Shown piece after piece: positions 51,204 through 59,610 of a DNA stretch of 64,000 nt (its first letter is position 1; every line of letters begins with the position of its first letter). The stretch is from Amycolatopsis bartoniae (GTDB lineage Bacteria; Actinomycetota; Actinomycetes; Mycobacteriales; Pseudonocardiaceae). The position numbers and the translations under genes were made by a program. Location of the stretch: positions 1,178,001-1,242,000 of the forward strand of contig NZ_JACHWH010000001.1 in the NCBI RefSeq assembly GCF_014191255.1, read 5' to 3'. The notes under the pieces are model-generated. The model was not told where the DNA came from. It saw nothing but the letters and a program-made list of their open reading frames with translations, and searched no databases.

Positions 51204-52244
51204 ATGATCGCCAGGAGCCACGTGACGCTCGAAGACGTCGCGCAGGAGGCCAATGTGTCTCTTGCCACGGCGTCGCGGGTGCTCAACGGCACCACCAACG
51301 TCCGCGAAGACCTGCGCGACAGAGTGCTCGCCGCGGCGACGGACCTCGCGTACACGCCGAATGTGCACGCGCAGGCGCTCGCCGGCGCCTCGCACCCGAT
51401 GGTCGGGGTGGTGTGCCACGACGTGAGCGACCCGTACTTCGCCGCCGTCGCCAGGGGCGTGCTGCGCGTGGCCGACCGCAACGGCCTGCTGGTGATGCTC
51501 GCGAGCACCTTCCACGACCCGGAGAAGGAGATCGCGTACGTGTCGACGCTGCGGCGCCAGCGCGCGTCGGCGATCGTGCTGGCCGGGTCGGCCTTCGAGG
51601 ACAGGGCGTGGGAACGGGCGCTGTCGGCGGAGCTGGAGCCCTACCGTCGCGGCGGCGGCCAGGTGGCCGTGATCGGCAGGCACCGCAACCTGCGGGCGGA
51701 CAGCGTGCAGCCGGAGAACCGGTCCGGGGCGAAGGCCCTCGCGGCCGCGCTGGCGGGCCTGGGACACCGGCGGTTCGCCGTGCTCACCGGGCCGCGCACG
51801 CTCACCACCGTCGTCGACCGGTTCACGGGTTTCCGCGAAGGGCTCGCCGAAGCGGGCGTCGAACTGTCCGAAGGAGACGTGTTCGAGGGCGCGTTCAGCC
51901 GGGACGGGGGCCACGCCGCGGCGCGCGAGCTGCTCGCCGCGGGACACAAGGCCACGTGCGTGTTCGCGGTCAGCGACGAGATGGCCATCGGCGCGATGAC
52001 CGCCCTGCGCGAAGCCGGTCGTTCGGTGCCGGACGACGTCTCCGTGGCCGGGTTCGGGAACATCCCGGTGGCCCAGGACCTCAACCCCGCGCTCACCACG
52101 GTCACGCTGCCGCTGGAGGACCTCGGTGAACAGGTGATGGAGCTGGCGCTGAGCGGCACCCGCGGCGGACGCAGCCGCGTGCGCCGGATGGGCGGCGAGG
52201 TGGTGCTCCGCGAGAGCACCGCCCGCACCCGGCGCCGGCGTTGA
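51204..52244 (+). CDS. LacI-family regulator
   Basis: 346 aa from ATG 51204 behind GGGGAGGA. The N-terminal helix-turn-helix with hinge is VTLEDVAQEANVSLATASRV LNGTTNVREDLRDRV, followed by a periplasmic-binding-like sensor domain: PMVGVVCHDVSDPYFAAVAR, ADSVQPENRSGAKALAAALA, FAVSDEMAIGAMTALREAGR and VSVAGFGNIPVAQDLNPALT. Usually senses a sugar. No sugar transporter or glycosidase is nearby, so it either acts at a distance or on its own gene. The C-terminus ends in an Arg-rich stretch. Confidence 0.92.
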   Translation: MIARSHVTLEDVAQEANVSLATASRVLNGTTNVREDLRDRVLAAATDLAYTPNVHAQALAGASHPMVGVVCHDVSDPYFAAVARGVLRVADRNGLLVMLASTFHDPEKEIAYVSTLRRQRASAIVLAGSAFEDRAWERALSAELEPYRRGGGQVAVIGRHRNLRADSVQPENRSGAKALAAALAGLGHRRFAVLTGPRTLTTVVDRFTGFREGLAEAGVELSEGDVFEGAFSRDGGHAAARELLAAGHKATCVFAVSDEMAIGAMTALREAGRSVPDDVSVAGFGNIPVAQDLNPALTTVTLPLEDLGEQVMELALSGTRGGRSRVRRMGGEVVLRESTARTRRRR

Positions 52245-52438
52245 TCGTCCACAGTGGAGCCAGTTTCTACTGTCGGTAGCACGAAGCCGGTCTGAGCCGT
52301 CCGGCGGAAAAAGGCCCCGGCGTTGTTCCGCCGAGCGGTCCACCTTCTGTGGGTGGTCATGCTCCGATCGACTGACGTCGGCTGCAACTTGCACCGAAAG
52401 GCACCCATCCGCAGATCGGCCGTGCCACGATGTGCCGC

Positions 52439-53059
52439 ATGACCACCAGCTCCGAACCCCGATGGCGAAGACTCGAGCCCGACGAACGCAGAGAGCAGAT
52501 TTTCACCTGTGCCGCACGGCTGTTCGGGGAGCGCCCGTACGCCCTCGTGTCCACTTCGGACATCGCCGCCGAGGCGGGCGTGGCGCGCGGGCTCATCAAC
52601 CACTACTTCGGCACGAAGCGGGAACTGTACCTCGCCGTGATCCGTCGCGCGGTGACGATGCCGCCGCTCGACGGCCCGTTCCCGCTCGACGGATCGCTGC
52701 CCGAGCGCGCGCACACGACGGTGGACCACTTCCTGGACATGGTGCTCAGCCAGGGAAAGATGTGGCTGGTCGCCACGTCGGAGGGCATCGGCAGGGACCC
52801 CGAGGTGGAGCAGATCATCGTCGACGCGGAGCGCAAGTCCGCCGACCGGCTGCTGGACGCGTTCGGCGTGCCCCCCGACGCCGAGGCCCGAACCCAGCTC
52901 AACGCGGTGGTCCGCGCTTTCGCGGGCATGGTGAAAGCGGCCGGGCGCGAATGGCTGCTGCGCAACGAACTCGACCGCGGTCAGGTGCACACCCTGCTCT
53001 ACCACACGCTGATCACGATGCACGAGAACGTTTTTCCCAGCCTGCAGAAGACGGGCTGA
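52439..53059 (+). CDS. TetR-family regulator
   Basis: 206 aa from ATG 52439 (MTTSSEPRWRRLEPDERREQ); an ATG three codons upstream is possible. The helix-turn-helix reads YALVSTSDIAAEAGVARGLI then NHYFGTKRELYLAVIRRAV. The ligand domain is all-helical. The gene stands alone: the 194-bp gap before it and the convergent phosphatase gene after it give no hint of target. Confidence 0.86.
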   Translation: MTTSSEPRWRRLEPDERREQIFTCAARLFGERPYALVSTSDIAAEAGVARGLINHYFGTKRELYLAVIRRAVTMPPLDGPFPLDGSLPERAHTTVDHFLDMVLSQGKMWLVATSEGIGRDPEVEQIIVDAERKSADRLLDAFGVPPDAEARTQLNAVVRAFAGMVKAAGREWLLRNELDRGQVHTLLYHTLITMHENVFPSLQKTG

Positions 53060-53130
53060 TTTCTTCCTGAACCGGACAAAGGCCCTGACCCCGCCTGCCG
53101 GATCCGGAAATCGGATTTCCCATCCGCTGC

Positions 53131-53793
53131 TCAGCGGTAGGTGAGCAGCCGCGCCGTGCGGCCCTCGAAGTGCGAATGCTCGTTGAACGACAACAGCGTG
53201 ATTCCGCTGCGCCCGGCGACCAGCTTGGTGATACCGCAGTTCACCGTCACCCGGTTCAGCTTGAGCAGGCCCGTTTCGGGATGTCCCAGCAGGTGCCCGG
53301 CGAGCGTGCCGATCACGCCGCCCGACGTGAACACCACCGCGTTCTCCCCCTTGCCCAGCACCGCGACCAGGTCCTCCAGCGCACCTCGCACGCGGGCGCG
53401 GAAGGCGGGCCACGACTCGGCGCACGGGGTGTCCTCGCCCGCCCCGATCCACGCGGCGAGCGCGCCGTCGAGCACCGCCTGGTAGCCGCGGGAGTCCGCC
53501 GCGTCCTGCGGCACCCCGCCGCCGTGGTGCGCCACGATGTCGACGTGGTCGTACTCGTTCCAGCGCGGGTCCTCCTTGGCGGGCGTGCGCACGCCGAGCC
53601 AGTCGAGGACGGTCTCGGCGGTCTTGCGCTGGCGCGCGAGTGACCCCGAACGCGCTTCGGTGAAGCGGACCGTGCGGCGCAACAGCTCCGCACCGACCAC
53701 CGCGCCCTGCTCGATCCCGACGCCGGACAGGCGGTCGTAGTCCGCTTCACCGAAGGAGGCCTGACCGTGCCTGATCAGGTAGATCGCACCCAT
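53131..53793 (-). CDS. Histidine phosphatase family protein
   Basis: 220 aa. The phosphohistidine motif is IYLIRHGQASFGEADYDRLS with His9; a second active-site Arg lies in SGSLARQRKTAETV and the distal catalytic His is probably replaced or placed in the VFTSGGVIGTLAGHLLG region. Actinobacterial proteins with the ASFG.ADYDRLS start form a recognisable phosphoglycerate-mutase-like subgroup without known substrate. Cytosolic. Confidence 0.86.
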   Translation of the reverse strand: MGAIYLIRHGQASFGEADYDRLSGVGIEQGAVVGAELLRRTVRFTEARSGSLARQRKTAETVLDWLGVRTPAKEDPRWNEYDHVDIVAHHGGGVPQDAADSRGYQAVLDGALAAWIGAGEDTPCAESWPAFRARVRGALEDLVAVLGKGENAVVFTSGGVIGTLAGHLLGHPETGLLKLNRVTVNCGITKLVAGRSGITLLSFNEHSHFEGRTARLLTYR

Positions 53794-53802
53794 GGGCGCA
53801 GA

Positions 53803-54972
53803 CTAGCCCGCCACGTTCAGCAGCTTGTTCGGCGTTCCCGCCGTCGCGTTGCTGATCTTGCCGGTGGTGGCGGCGCTCGTCAGCGCGTCCGAGACCTGCG
53901 CCGGGGTCGCGTCCGGGTGGGTGGCGAGGTACAACGCGGCAGCGCCGGTGACGTGCGGGGTCGCCATCGACGTGCCGCTGATCGTGTTGGTCGCGGTGTC
54001 CCCGGTGCCCCACGACGACGTGATGCTCACGCCGGGCGCGTAGAGGTCCACACCGCTGCCGTAGTTGGAGAAGCTCGCCTGCTTGTCGGTCTTGTCGCTG
54101 GCCGCGACGGTGATCGCCGCGGGCAGGCGGGCGGGCGAGGAGGTGCTCGCGTCCGCGCTCTCGTTGCCCGCCGCGACCGCGAACGTGACACCCTTGTCGA
54201 TCGCGCCCTGGACGGCGTCGTCGAGCGCCTCGTCCGGGCTGCCGCCGAGGCTCATGTTCGCGACGGACGGGCCGGAGGCGTGGTCGGCGACCCAGTCGAT
54301 GCCTGCGACGACCTGCTCGGTGGTGCCGCTGCCGTCGGCGTCGAGCACGCGCACCGGAACGATCTTCACGCCCTTCGCGACGCCGTACTCGCTGCCGCCG
54401 ATGGTGCCGGCGACGTGCGTGCCGTGGCCGTTCTCGTCGGTCGGGTCGCTGTCGTTGTCGATGAAGTCGTAACCGCCCGAGACGCGGCCGCCGAACGTCT
54501 CGTGCGTCGCGCGGACGCCGGTGTCGATGACGTACGCCGTCACGTTGCTCGCCGTCGTGCTGTACGTGTACGACGAGTCGAGCGGCAGGTTCTGCTGGTC
54601 GATGCGGTCGAGGCCCCACGAGGGCGGGTTGCGCTGCGTGTCGGCGACGTGGAAGACGTGGTTCTGCACGACGTACGCCACGCTGCTGTCGGCCGCGAGG
54701 CGCTTGGCCTCGGCCTCGCTGGCGTGGATCGAGAACCCGTGCAGCGCGGCCGTGAACGTGTGCTGGAGCAGTCCGTCGTACCGGTTCGCGAGCGTCTGCG
54801 AAAGCGTGCTGACGGCTCCGGTGTTCTTGAGCACGACGATGTAGCTGTCCGTGACCGCGCCCGCGGTGCCGGCGTCGCGGATCTGGCCCTCCTGGGCCTG
54901 CGCGGCGGCCGTTCCGCCGACGACGACCGCGAGTGCCGCGCCGACCGCCAACAACTTCCGAGAGTTCCGCAT
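53803..54972 (-). CDS. Secreted S8 serine protease with I9 propeptide
   Basis: 389 aa. The signal peptide (LLAVGAALAVVVGGTAAAQA) ends near residue 26. An inhibitor I9 propeptide (SYIVVLKNTGAVSTLSQTLA to about 110) chaperones folding. The catalytic domain has Asp150 (YVIDTGVRATH), His183 (NGHGTHVAGTIGG), oxyanion Asn270 (AAGNES) and Ser335 (ISGTSMATPHV). Close to the proteinase K/aqualysin-like subtilases of actinobacteria. Different from the subtilase at 18683-20128, which has a divergent propeptide. Divergent from an XRE-like regulator gene; the two share a 154-bp gap. Confidence 0.94.
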   Translation of the reverse strand: MRNSRKLLAVGAALAVVVGGTAAAQAQEGQIRDAGTAGAVTDSYIVVLKNTGAVSTLSQTLANRYDGLLQHTFTAALHGFSIHASEAEAKRLAADSSVAYVVQNHVFHVADTQRNPPSWGLDRIDQQNLPLDSSYTYSTTASNVTAYVIDTGVRATHETFGGRVSGGYDFIDNDSDPTDENGHGTHVAGTIGGSEYGVAKGVKIVPVRVLDADGSGTTEQVVAGIDWVADHASGPSVANMSLGGSPDEALDDAVQGAIDKGVTFAVAAGNESADASTSSPARLPAAITVAASDKTDKQASFSNYGSGVDLYAPGVSITSSWGTGDTATNTISGTSMATPHVTGAAALYLATHPDATPAQVSDALTSAATTGKISNATAGTPNKLLNVAG

Positions 54973-55050
54973 GAACTGTCCTCCCCACCCGAACCGGTGA
55001 TTAGGAATTCATGCAAACTCGTGACGAGCACCCAAAGCAATGATTCACAG

Positions 55051-55086
55051 TTACCAGTACTCACTCGTTTGGGGGAACGCTGGTAA
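55051..55086. promoter_or_regulatory. Inverted repeat in protease/regulator gap
   Basis: TTACCAG (55051-55057) and CTGGTAA (55080-55086) are perfect 7-bp arms 22 bp apart, 40 bp before the regulator start. A spaced dyad in a shared promoter gap is a candidate operator, perhaps for the regulator itself. Confidence 0.4.
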
Positions 55087-55126
55087 GTTGGTCTTGATCG
55101 CAGCCAACAGTTCGAGGCGGGTTCAG

Positions 55127-56011
55127 GTGGCCAGTTCCGCGTTCTCGGAGGCGCTGCGCACGTCGATCGCCCGGAGCGGGCTGAGCCTGGACCGGCTGCA
55201 GGCGCGGTTGCAGGCCAACGGTATCCCGGTGAGCATCACGGCGCTGAGCTACTGGCAGTCGGGCAAGCGGCAGCCGGAACGGCAGAGCTCACTCTCGGCG
55301 GTGCGCGTGCTGGAAGAGGTGCTGGGGTTGCAGCCCGGGGAGCTGCTGAGCCTGCTGCCCCCACCCCGCCCGCGAGGCCCGGCCCGCCCGCGCCGCACGG
55401 AGCCGGTGAACTTCCCGGTGGAGGCGTTGAAGGCGCTGCTGGAGAAGGTCGGGGCGCCGCACGCGCTGGAGCAGCAGCACCGGCTGAACCTGGCGAGCCT
55501 GCACGACAGGTGTGAGATCGCGGCCGACGGAGGTCAGCGGTGCACGACGGCCCGGACGGTCTTCCAGGCGACCGCGGACGGGCAGGACCGCTGGCTGCTG
55601 GTGTACGACCACGGCGGCGCCGAGGCGGGCCCACCCCAGCTGCACGCGCTGCGCAACTGCCGCCCCGGCCGGGTCGAGGTGGACACGGAGCACGGCTTGA
55701 CGGCGGCCGAGCTGCTGTTCGACCGCACACTGGACCGCGGAGAGACCCACCTGATCGAGTACACGCTGACCAACGGCGGTCCGCCCTATCCCCCTTGCGC
55801 CAACACGTACTACCGCGAGTTCCGCAGACCGGTGCGGGAGTACCTGCTGGAAATCAGCTTCGACGCGGCGCCGAACCACTGCTGGCAGTACACCAGGAGC
55901 GGAGCACAGGACGCCGAGGAACGTAAGCCACTACAACTGGACACGACAGGCAGCGTCCACGCGGTGGCACTGGACTTCGGCCCGGGCGTCTTCGGCATCA
56001 GCTGGGAATGA
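55127..56011 (+). CDS. XRE-like regulator with unrecognised C-terminal domain
   Basis: 294 aa from GTG 55127 (VASSAFSEALRTSIARSGLS). Residues 5-70 form a lambda-repressor-like helix-turn-helix: LDRLQARLQANGIPVSITAL then SYWQSGKRQPERQSSLSAVR. A Pro/Arg linker (about 82-95) leads to a 190-residue domain rich in strands with three Cys (RCEIAADGGQRC, PPCANTYY) and conserved-looking RGETHLIEYTLTNGGPPYPP and YYREFRRPVREYLLEISF. I do not recognise that domain. It could sense a ligand or be an enzyme. Divergent from the protease gene, convergent with the ligase gene. Confidence 0.8.
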   Translation: MASSAFSEALRTSIARSGLSLDRLQARLQANGIPVSITALSYWQSGKRQPERQSSLSAVRVLEEVLGLQPGELLSLLPPPRPRGPARPRRTEPVNFPVEALKALLEKVGAPHALEQQHRLNLASLHDRCEIAADGGQRCTTARTVFQATADGQDRWLLVYDHGGAEAGPPQLHALRNCRPGRVEVDTEHGLTAAELLFDRTLDRGETHLIEYTLTNGGPPYPPCANTYYREFRRPVREYLLEISFDAAPNHCWQYTRSGAQDAEERKPLQLDTTGSVHAVALDFGPGVFGISWE

Positions 56012-56022
56012 CGGCCGGTTTC

Positions 56023-57627
56023 CTACCCCAACTGGTTCCGCAGTACCTTCCCCGTCGCGTTGCGCGGCAGCTGCTCCAGAAACTCCACATCCCGGGGCAC
56101 CTTGTACCGCGCCAGGTTCGACTTCACGTACTCCCGCACGGTATCGGCGTCCAGGTCGCTGCCCTCCGCGCGCACGATGTACGCCTTGAGCCGCTGGCCG
56201 AAGTCCTGGTCCGGCACGCCGACGACGGCCGCCTCGATGACGTCCGGGCGTTCCACCAGCAGGTTCTCCACCTCGACGGGGAAGACGTTCTCGCCGCCGG
56301 AGACGATCATCTCGTCGTCGCGGCCGTCGATGAACAACAGGCCGTCCTCGTCGAAGTGGCCCACGTCGCCCGTCGACAGCAGGCCGTCGATGATCTCCTT
56401 CTGCCGCCCGTCCGTGTAGCCCTCGAAGCTCAGCCCGCTGCCGACGAACACCCGGCCCGTGACACCCGGTTCGGTGATGCGGCGGCCGTCCGCGTCGTAC
56501 AGCGCCACGCGGCAGCCCACCGGCGCCCGGCCGACCGTGCCCGGCGCCTTCCGCCAGTCCTCGGGCGTGGCGACCGTCGCCACGGCCACCTCGGTGGAGC
56601 CGTACAGGTTGTGGATCACGTCGCCGAACGCCTCGGTCGCGCGGTTGCCCAGATCCGGCGAGAGCGCCGAGCCCGCGACGAAGATGATCCGCAGCGACGA
56701 CGTGTCGTACCGCTTGAGCACCTCCGGGCCGAGGTCGACGATCCGCTGCAGCATCGTCGGCACCAGCACGAGGGCCGTGCACCTGTGCTCGGCGACCCCC
56801 TTCAGCGTCTCCTCCGGGTCGAACCGGCGGCGCATCACGACCTTGCAGCCCAGCGCGTACGACAGAATGAACTGCGAAACCCCGGTGCCGTGGAAGATCG
56901 GCGCCCCGAGGTACGTGCACTCGCCGGCGCGCAGCGGGATGCGGTCGAGGAACTGCGCTGTCGACAGCAGCGACGTGTGGTCGCGCGGCGCGCCCTTCGG
57001 GGTGCCGGTGGTGCCGCTCGTCAGCAGCACGAAACCGCCACGCCGCGCGGGGTACGGGACCGGGCGGTCGTCCGTGCTGGCGATCAGCTCGTCGAGCACC
57101 GGGACCTCGTTCAGCGCGTCGTCGGTGTCCACCCAGGCGAGGTACCGGTCGACGTCGGCCGGGATGTCGGACAGCAGGTCGGTGAACTCCTGGTCGTGCA
57201 CGAGGGCGCGGGCGTTCTCGCGCTTCGCGACGTCGGCGAGCTGCCGCTTGCCGAAACCGGTGTTCATCAGCAGCAGGCGCGCCCCGAGCTTTCCGGCCGC
57301 CGACATGGACAACACGAGGCCTCGGTGGTCGCGGCAGAGCGCGGCGATCACCGTGCCGGGCCGGATGCCGCGTTCGGACCAGGCGCGGGCGAGCGCGTTG
57401 GACTGCAGTTCGAGCTGCTTGAAGGTGAGCGGACCGCGCTCGTCGACCAGGCCGACCTCGTGCGGGCGGCGGCGGGCGGCGATCTGGGCGGCGGCGGCGA
57501 ACGGGCCGATCCTGCGCATCGCCACCAGCGACACCAGTCCCTCGTCGATCCGCGGGAACGGGATGAGACCCGCCTTCCACATCACCTCGACGCTGCGGAC
57601 GGTTTCCGTCACCTTGCCGACGAGCAT
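56023..57627 (-). CDS. Fatty-acyl-CoA ligase (FadD type)
   Basis: 534 aa. The AMP-binding P-loop is FVLLTSGTTGTPKGAPRD; A4/A5 regions are GAPIFHGTGVSQF and IHNLYGSTEVAVATVATPED; the hinge is LLFIDGRDDEMIVSGGENVF with the Asp-Arg pair, and the catalytic Lys is in LPRNATGKVLRN. The N-terminal 45 residues (VEVMWKAGLIPFPRIDEG) are like mycobacterial FadD2/FadD12. It activates a fatty acid with ATP and CoA; chain length is unknown. ATG 57627 gives the normal size. Divergent from the polymerase-like gene. Confidence 0.91.
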   Translation of the reverse strand: MLVGKVTETVRSVEVMWKAGLIPFPRIDEGLVSLVAMRRIGPFAAAAQIAARRRPHEVGLVDERGPLTFKQLELQSNALARAWSERGIRPGTVIAALCRDHRGLVLSMSAAGKLGARLLLMNTGFGKRQLADVAKRENARALVHDQEFTDLLSDIPADVDRYLAWVDTDDALNEVPVLDELIASTDDRPVPYPARRGGFVLLTSGTTGTPKGAPRDHTSLLSTAQFLDRIPLRAGECTYLGAPIFHGTGVSQFILSYALGCKVVMRRRFDPEETLKGVAEHRCTALVLVPTMLQRIVDLGPEVLKRYDTSSLRIIFVAGSALSPDLGNRATEAFGDVIHNLYGSTEVAVATVATPEDWRKAPGTVGRAPVGCRVALYDADGRRITEPGVTGRVFVGSGLSFEGYTDGRQKEIIDGLLSTGDVGHFDEDGLLFIDGRDDEMIVSGGENVFPVEVENLLVERPDVIEAAVVGVPDQDFGQRLKAYIVRAEGSDLDADTVREYVKSNLARYKVPRDVEFLEQLPRNATGKVLRNQLG

Positions 57628-57727
57628 GGCACCTCCGTTGGCCCCGTACCGAGGGTATGTGTTACCCGACAGTAGCCCACCTGGACCGGCGACGAAAAGT
57701 GTCGGTGGGCAGGCGCAGAATCAGGGT

Positions 57728-59362
57728 ATGCACATCTACGTCGGTCGGGAGGACGGCGGCACTTTCGAAGTGCTCACGCCCTCCGGTCGGCGCAGTCTCG
57801 ACGTGTCCGGGCTCGCTGAACTGGAGCACGAGCACCACCCTCGGTGGGTGTTCGCGTCCGTCGAGCGGGACTACCCGGCGCTCGTCCGCGGCGGGCTGCG
57901 GCTGAACCGCTGCCACGACCTGTCGCTCGCCGAAGGGCTGCTGCTCGCGTACGAGGGCCGCGGCGGTCCGCGTGGCCTGGCCGCCGCGCTGGCCAGGGCC
58001 AACGGGCTCGAACCGCCGCCGGACGAGCCGTCGCACGCGGACGCGCAGCCGGCGTTGTTCGAGCCGCGAGGTTCCGGCCTGCCGCCCGGGGTGTCGGTGG
58101 TCGACGCGGCGCGGACAGTGCTGGCCGAGCAGGAGCGCCGGATCCGGCGGTGCGAGTTCCCGGACCGGATGCGGCTGCTGGTCGCGGCCGAGTCGGCGAG
58201 CGCGCTGGCGGCGGCGGAGATGTCGATCGACGGCCTGCCGTGGCGGCCGGAGGTGCACGACGAGCTGCTCACGGAGCTGCTCGGGCCGCGCGTGCCCGCC
58301 GGGCAGCGGCCGAAGAAGCTCGTCGAGCTGGCCGCGCGGGTGAGTGAGGCGTTCGGTGGCAAACCGGTCAACCCGGACAGCCCGGCGACGATCGTGCGGG
58401 CGTTCGGCCGCGAGGGCATCTCGATCCCGTCGGCGCGGGCGCACGTGATCCGCAAGCTCGACCACCCGGCCGTGCCGCCGCTGCTGGAGTACCGCGAGCT
58501 GTCGCGGCTGCACTCGGCGAACGGCTGGGCGTGGCTCGACGAGTGGGTGCACGACGGGCGGTTCCGGCCCGCGTGGGTGGTCGGCGGCGTCGTGTCCGGG
58601 CGTTGGGCGAGCCAGGGTGGCGGGGCGCTGCAGATCCCGAAGACGCTGCGGGTGTGCGTGCGGGCGGATCCGGGGTGGAAGCTCGTGGCGGCCGACGCGG
58701 CCCAGCTCGAACCGCGGATCCTGACGGCGCTGTCGGGCGATCGGCGGCTGGCGGAGGTGTCGGCGTCGACGGACCTGTACGCGCGACTGGCCGAGGCGAT
58801 GTTCCCGTCACCGGACGAGAAGTCCCGCGGGCGGGCGAAGATCGCGATGTTGTCCGCGATGTACGGCGGCACGGCGGGCGAGGCGGCGTCGCTGCTCGCC
58901 TTGCTGCGCCAGCGTTTCCCGGACGCGGTGTCCTATGTGGAGCGTGCGGCGCGGGCCGGGGAGCGCGGCGAGCGGGTGCGGTCGCGGTTGGGCAGGACGT
59001 CACCGGCGCCGTCGGAGGCGTGGCGGGCGCTGACGGGAGCGGCGGAGGACGACGGCCGGGGGCGGCAGGCGTCGCGCAACTGGGGGCGGTTCACGCGGAA
59101 CTTCGTGGTGCAGGCCAGCGCGGCCGACTTCATGGCGGTCATGCTCGCCACGCTGCGCCGGCGCCTGCCCGAGCCCGCACACCTGGTGTTCTTCCAACAC
59201 GACGAGGTGATCGTGCACACGCCGGACGAACTGGCGGAGGACATCCCGGCGCTGATCGAGGCTTCGGTGAGCGAGGCGTCGGCGCTGCTGTTCGGCCCGT
59301 CGTGCCCGGTGCACTTCCCCATGCACGCCGCGGTGGTGAACGTCTACGCGGACGCGAAGTAA
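57728..59362 (+). CDS. Family A DNA polymerase-like protein, altered motifs
   Basis: 544 aa from ATG 57728. The C-terminal half is a Pol I palm/fingers: motif A VAADAAQLEPRILTALSGD with Asp323, Glu328 and Arg330; motif B RGRAKIAMLSAMYGG with Arg367, Lys371 and Tyr379; motif C FFQHDEVIVHT with Asp492-Glu493. The place of the nucleotide-selecting Phe762 of E. coli Pol I is Leu375. The N-terminal third resembles a 3'-5' exonuclease but shows no DxE motif, so proofreading is doubtful. Actinobacterial proteins of this kind are annotated as bifunctional exonuclease/polymerase. Role, perhaps repair, is not known to me. Confidence 0.85.
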   Translation: MHIYVGREDGGTFEVLTPSGRRSLDVSGLAELEHEHHPRWVFASVERDYPALVRGGLRLNRCHDLSLAEGLLLAYEGRGGPRGLAAALARANGLEPPPDEPSHADAQPALFEPRGSGLPPGVSVVDAARTVLAEQERRIRRCEFPDRMRLLVAAESASALAAAEMSIDGLPWRPEVHDELLTELLGPRVPAGQRPKKLVELAARVSEAFGGKPVNPDSPATIVRAFGREGISIPSARAHVIRKLDHPAVPPLLEYRELSRLHSANGWAWLDEWVHDGRFRPAWVVGGVVSGRWASQGGGALQIPKTLRVCVRADPGWKLVAADAAQLEPRILTALSGDRRLAEVSASTDLYARLAEAMFPSPDEKSRGRAKIAMLSAMYGGTAGEAASLLALLRQRFPDAVSYVERAARAGERGERVRSRLGRTSPAPSEAWRALTGAAEDDGRGRQASRNWGRFTRNFVVQASAADFMAVMLATLRRRLPEPAHLVFFQHDEVIVHTPDELAEDIPALIEASVSEASALLFGPSCPVHFPMHAAVVNVYADAK

Positions 59363-59380
59363 GTGGGGCGGCGATGCCGC

Positions 59381-59610
59381 TCAGCTGTCGCTGGTTCCTC
59401 CGGACCGGAGGTCTGCTCCTCTGCTGCCGGGCGACGGCGCGAGCACGCCGACCAGAGCACCGAGCGCGAGGCCGACGAACCCGTACAACGCCGTCTCGTC
59501 GGAGCCGTCGTACTTGATCCCCAGGTACCCGCTTCCCGAACGCGTCCTCGGTCGCCTGTTTCGTCGCCTCCTGCCCGACCTTGCGCAGCGCTTCGGCGAT
59601 CAAGCCGCCG
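59381..59610 (-). pseudogene. Small membrane protein with frameshift
   Basis: TTG near 59609 overlaps the hrpA stop (TTGA) and opens LIAEALRKVGQEATKQATED AFGKR. One frame over, from about 59535, the reading goes on as YLGIKYDGSDETALYGFVGL ALGALVGVLAP and a polar tail to the stop at 59381-59383. The two halves together would be a 75-residue protein with one membrane helix. A single-base shift near 59535 breaks it, or the start lies elsewhere. Coding here is likely but unproven. Confidence 0.4.
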
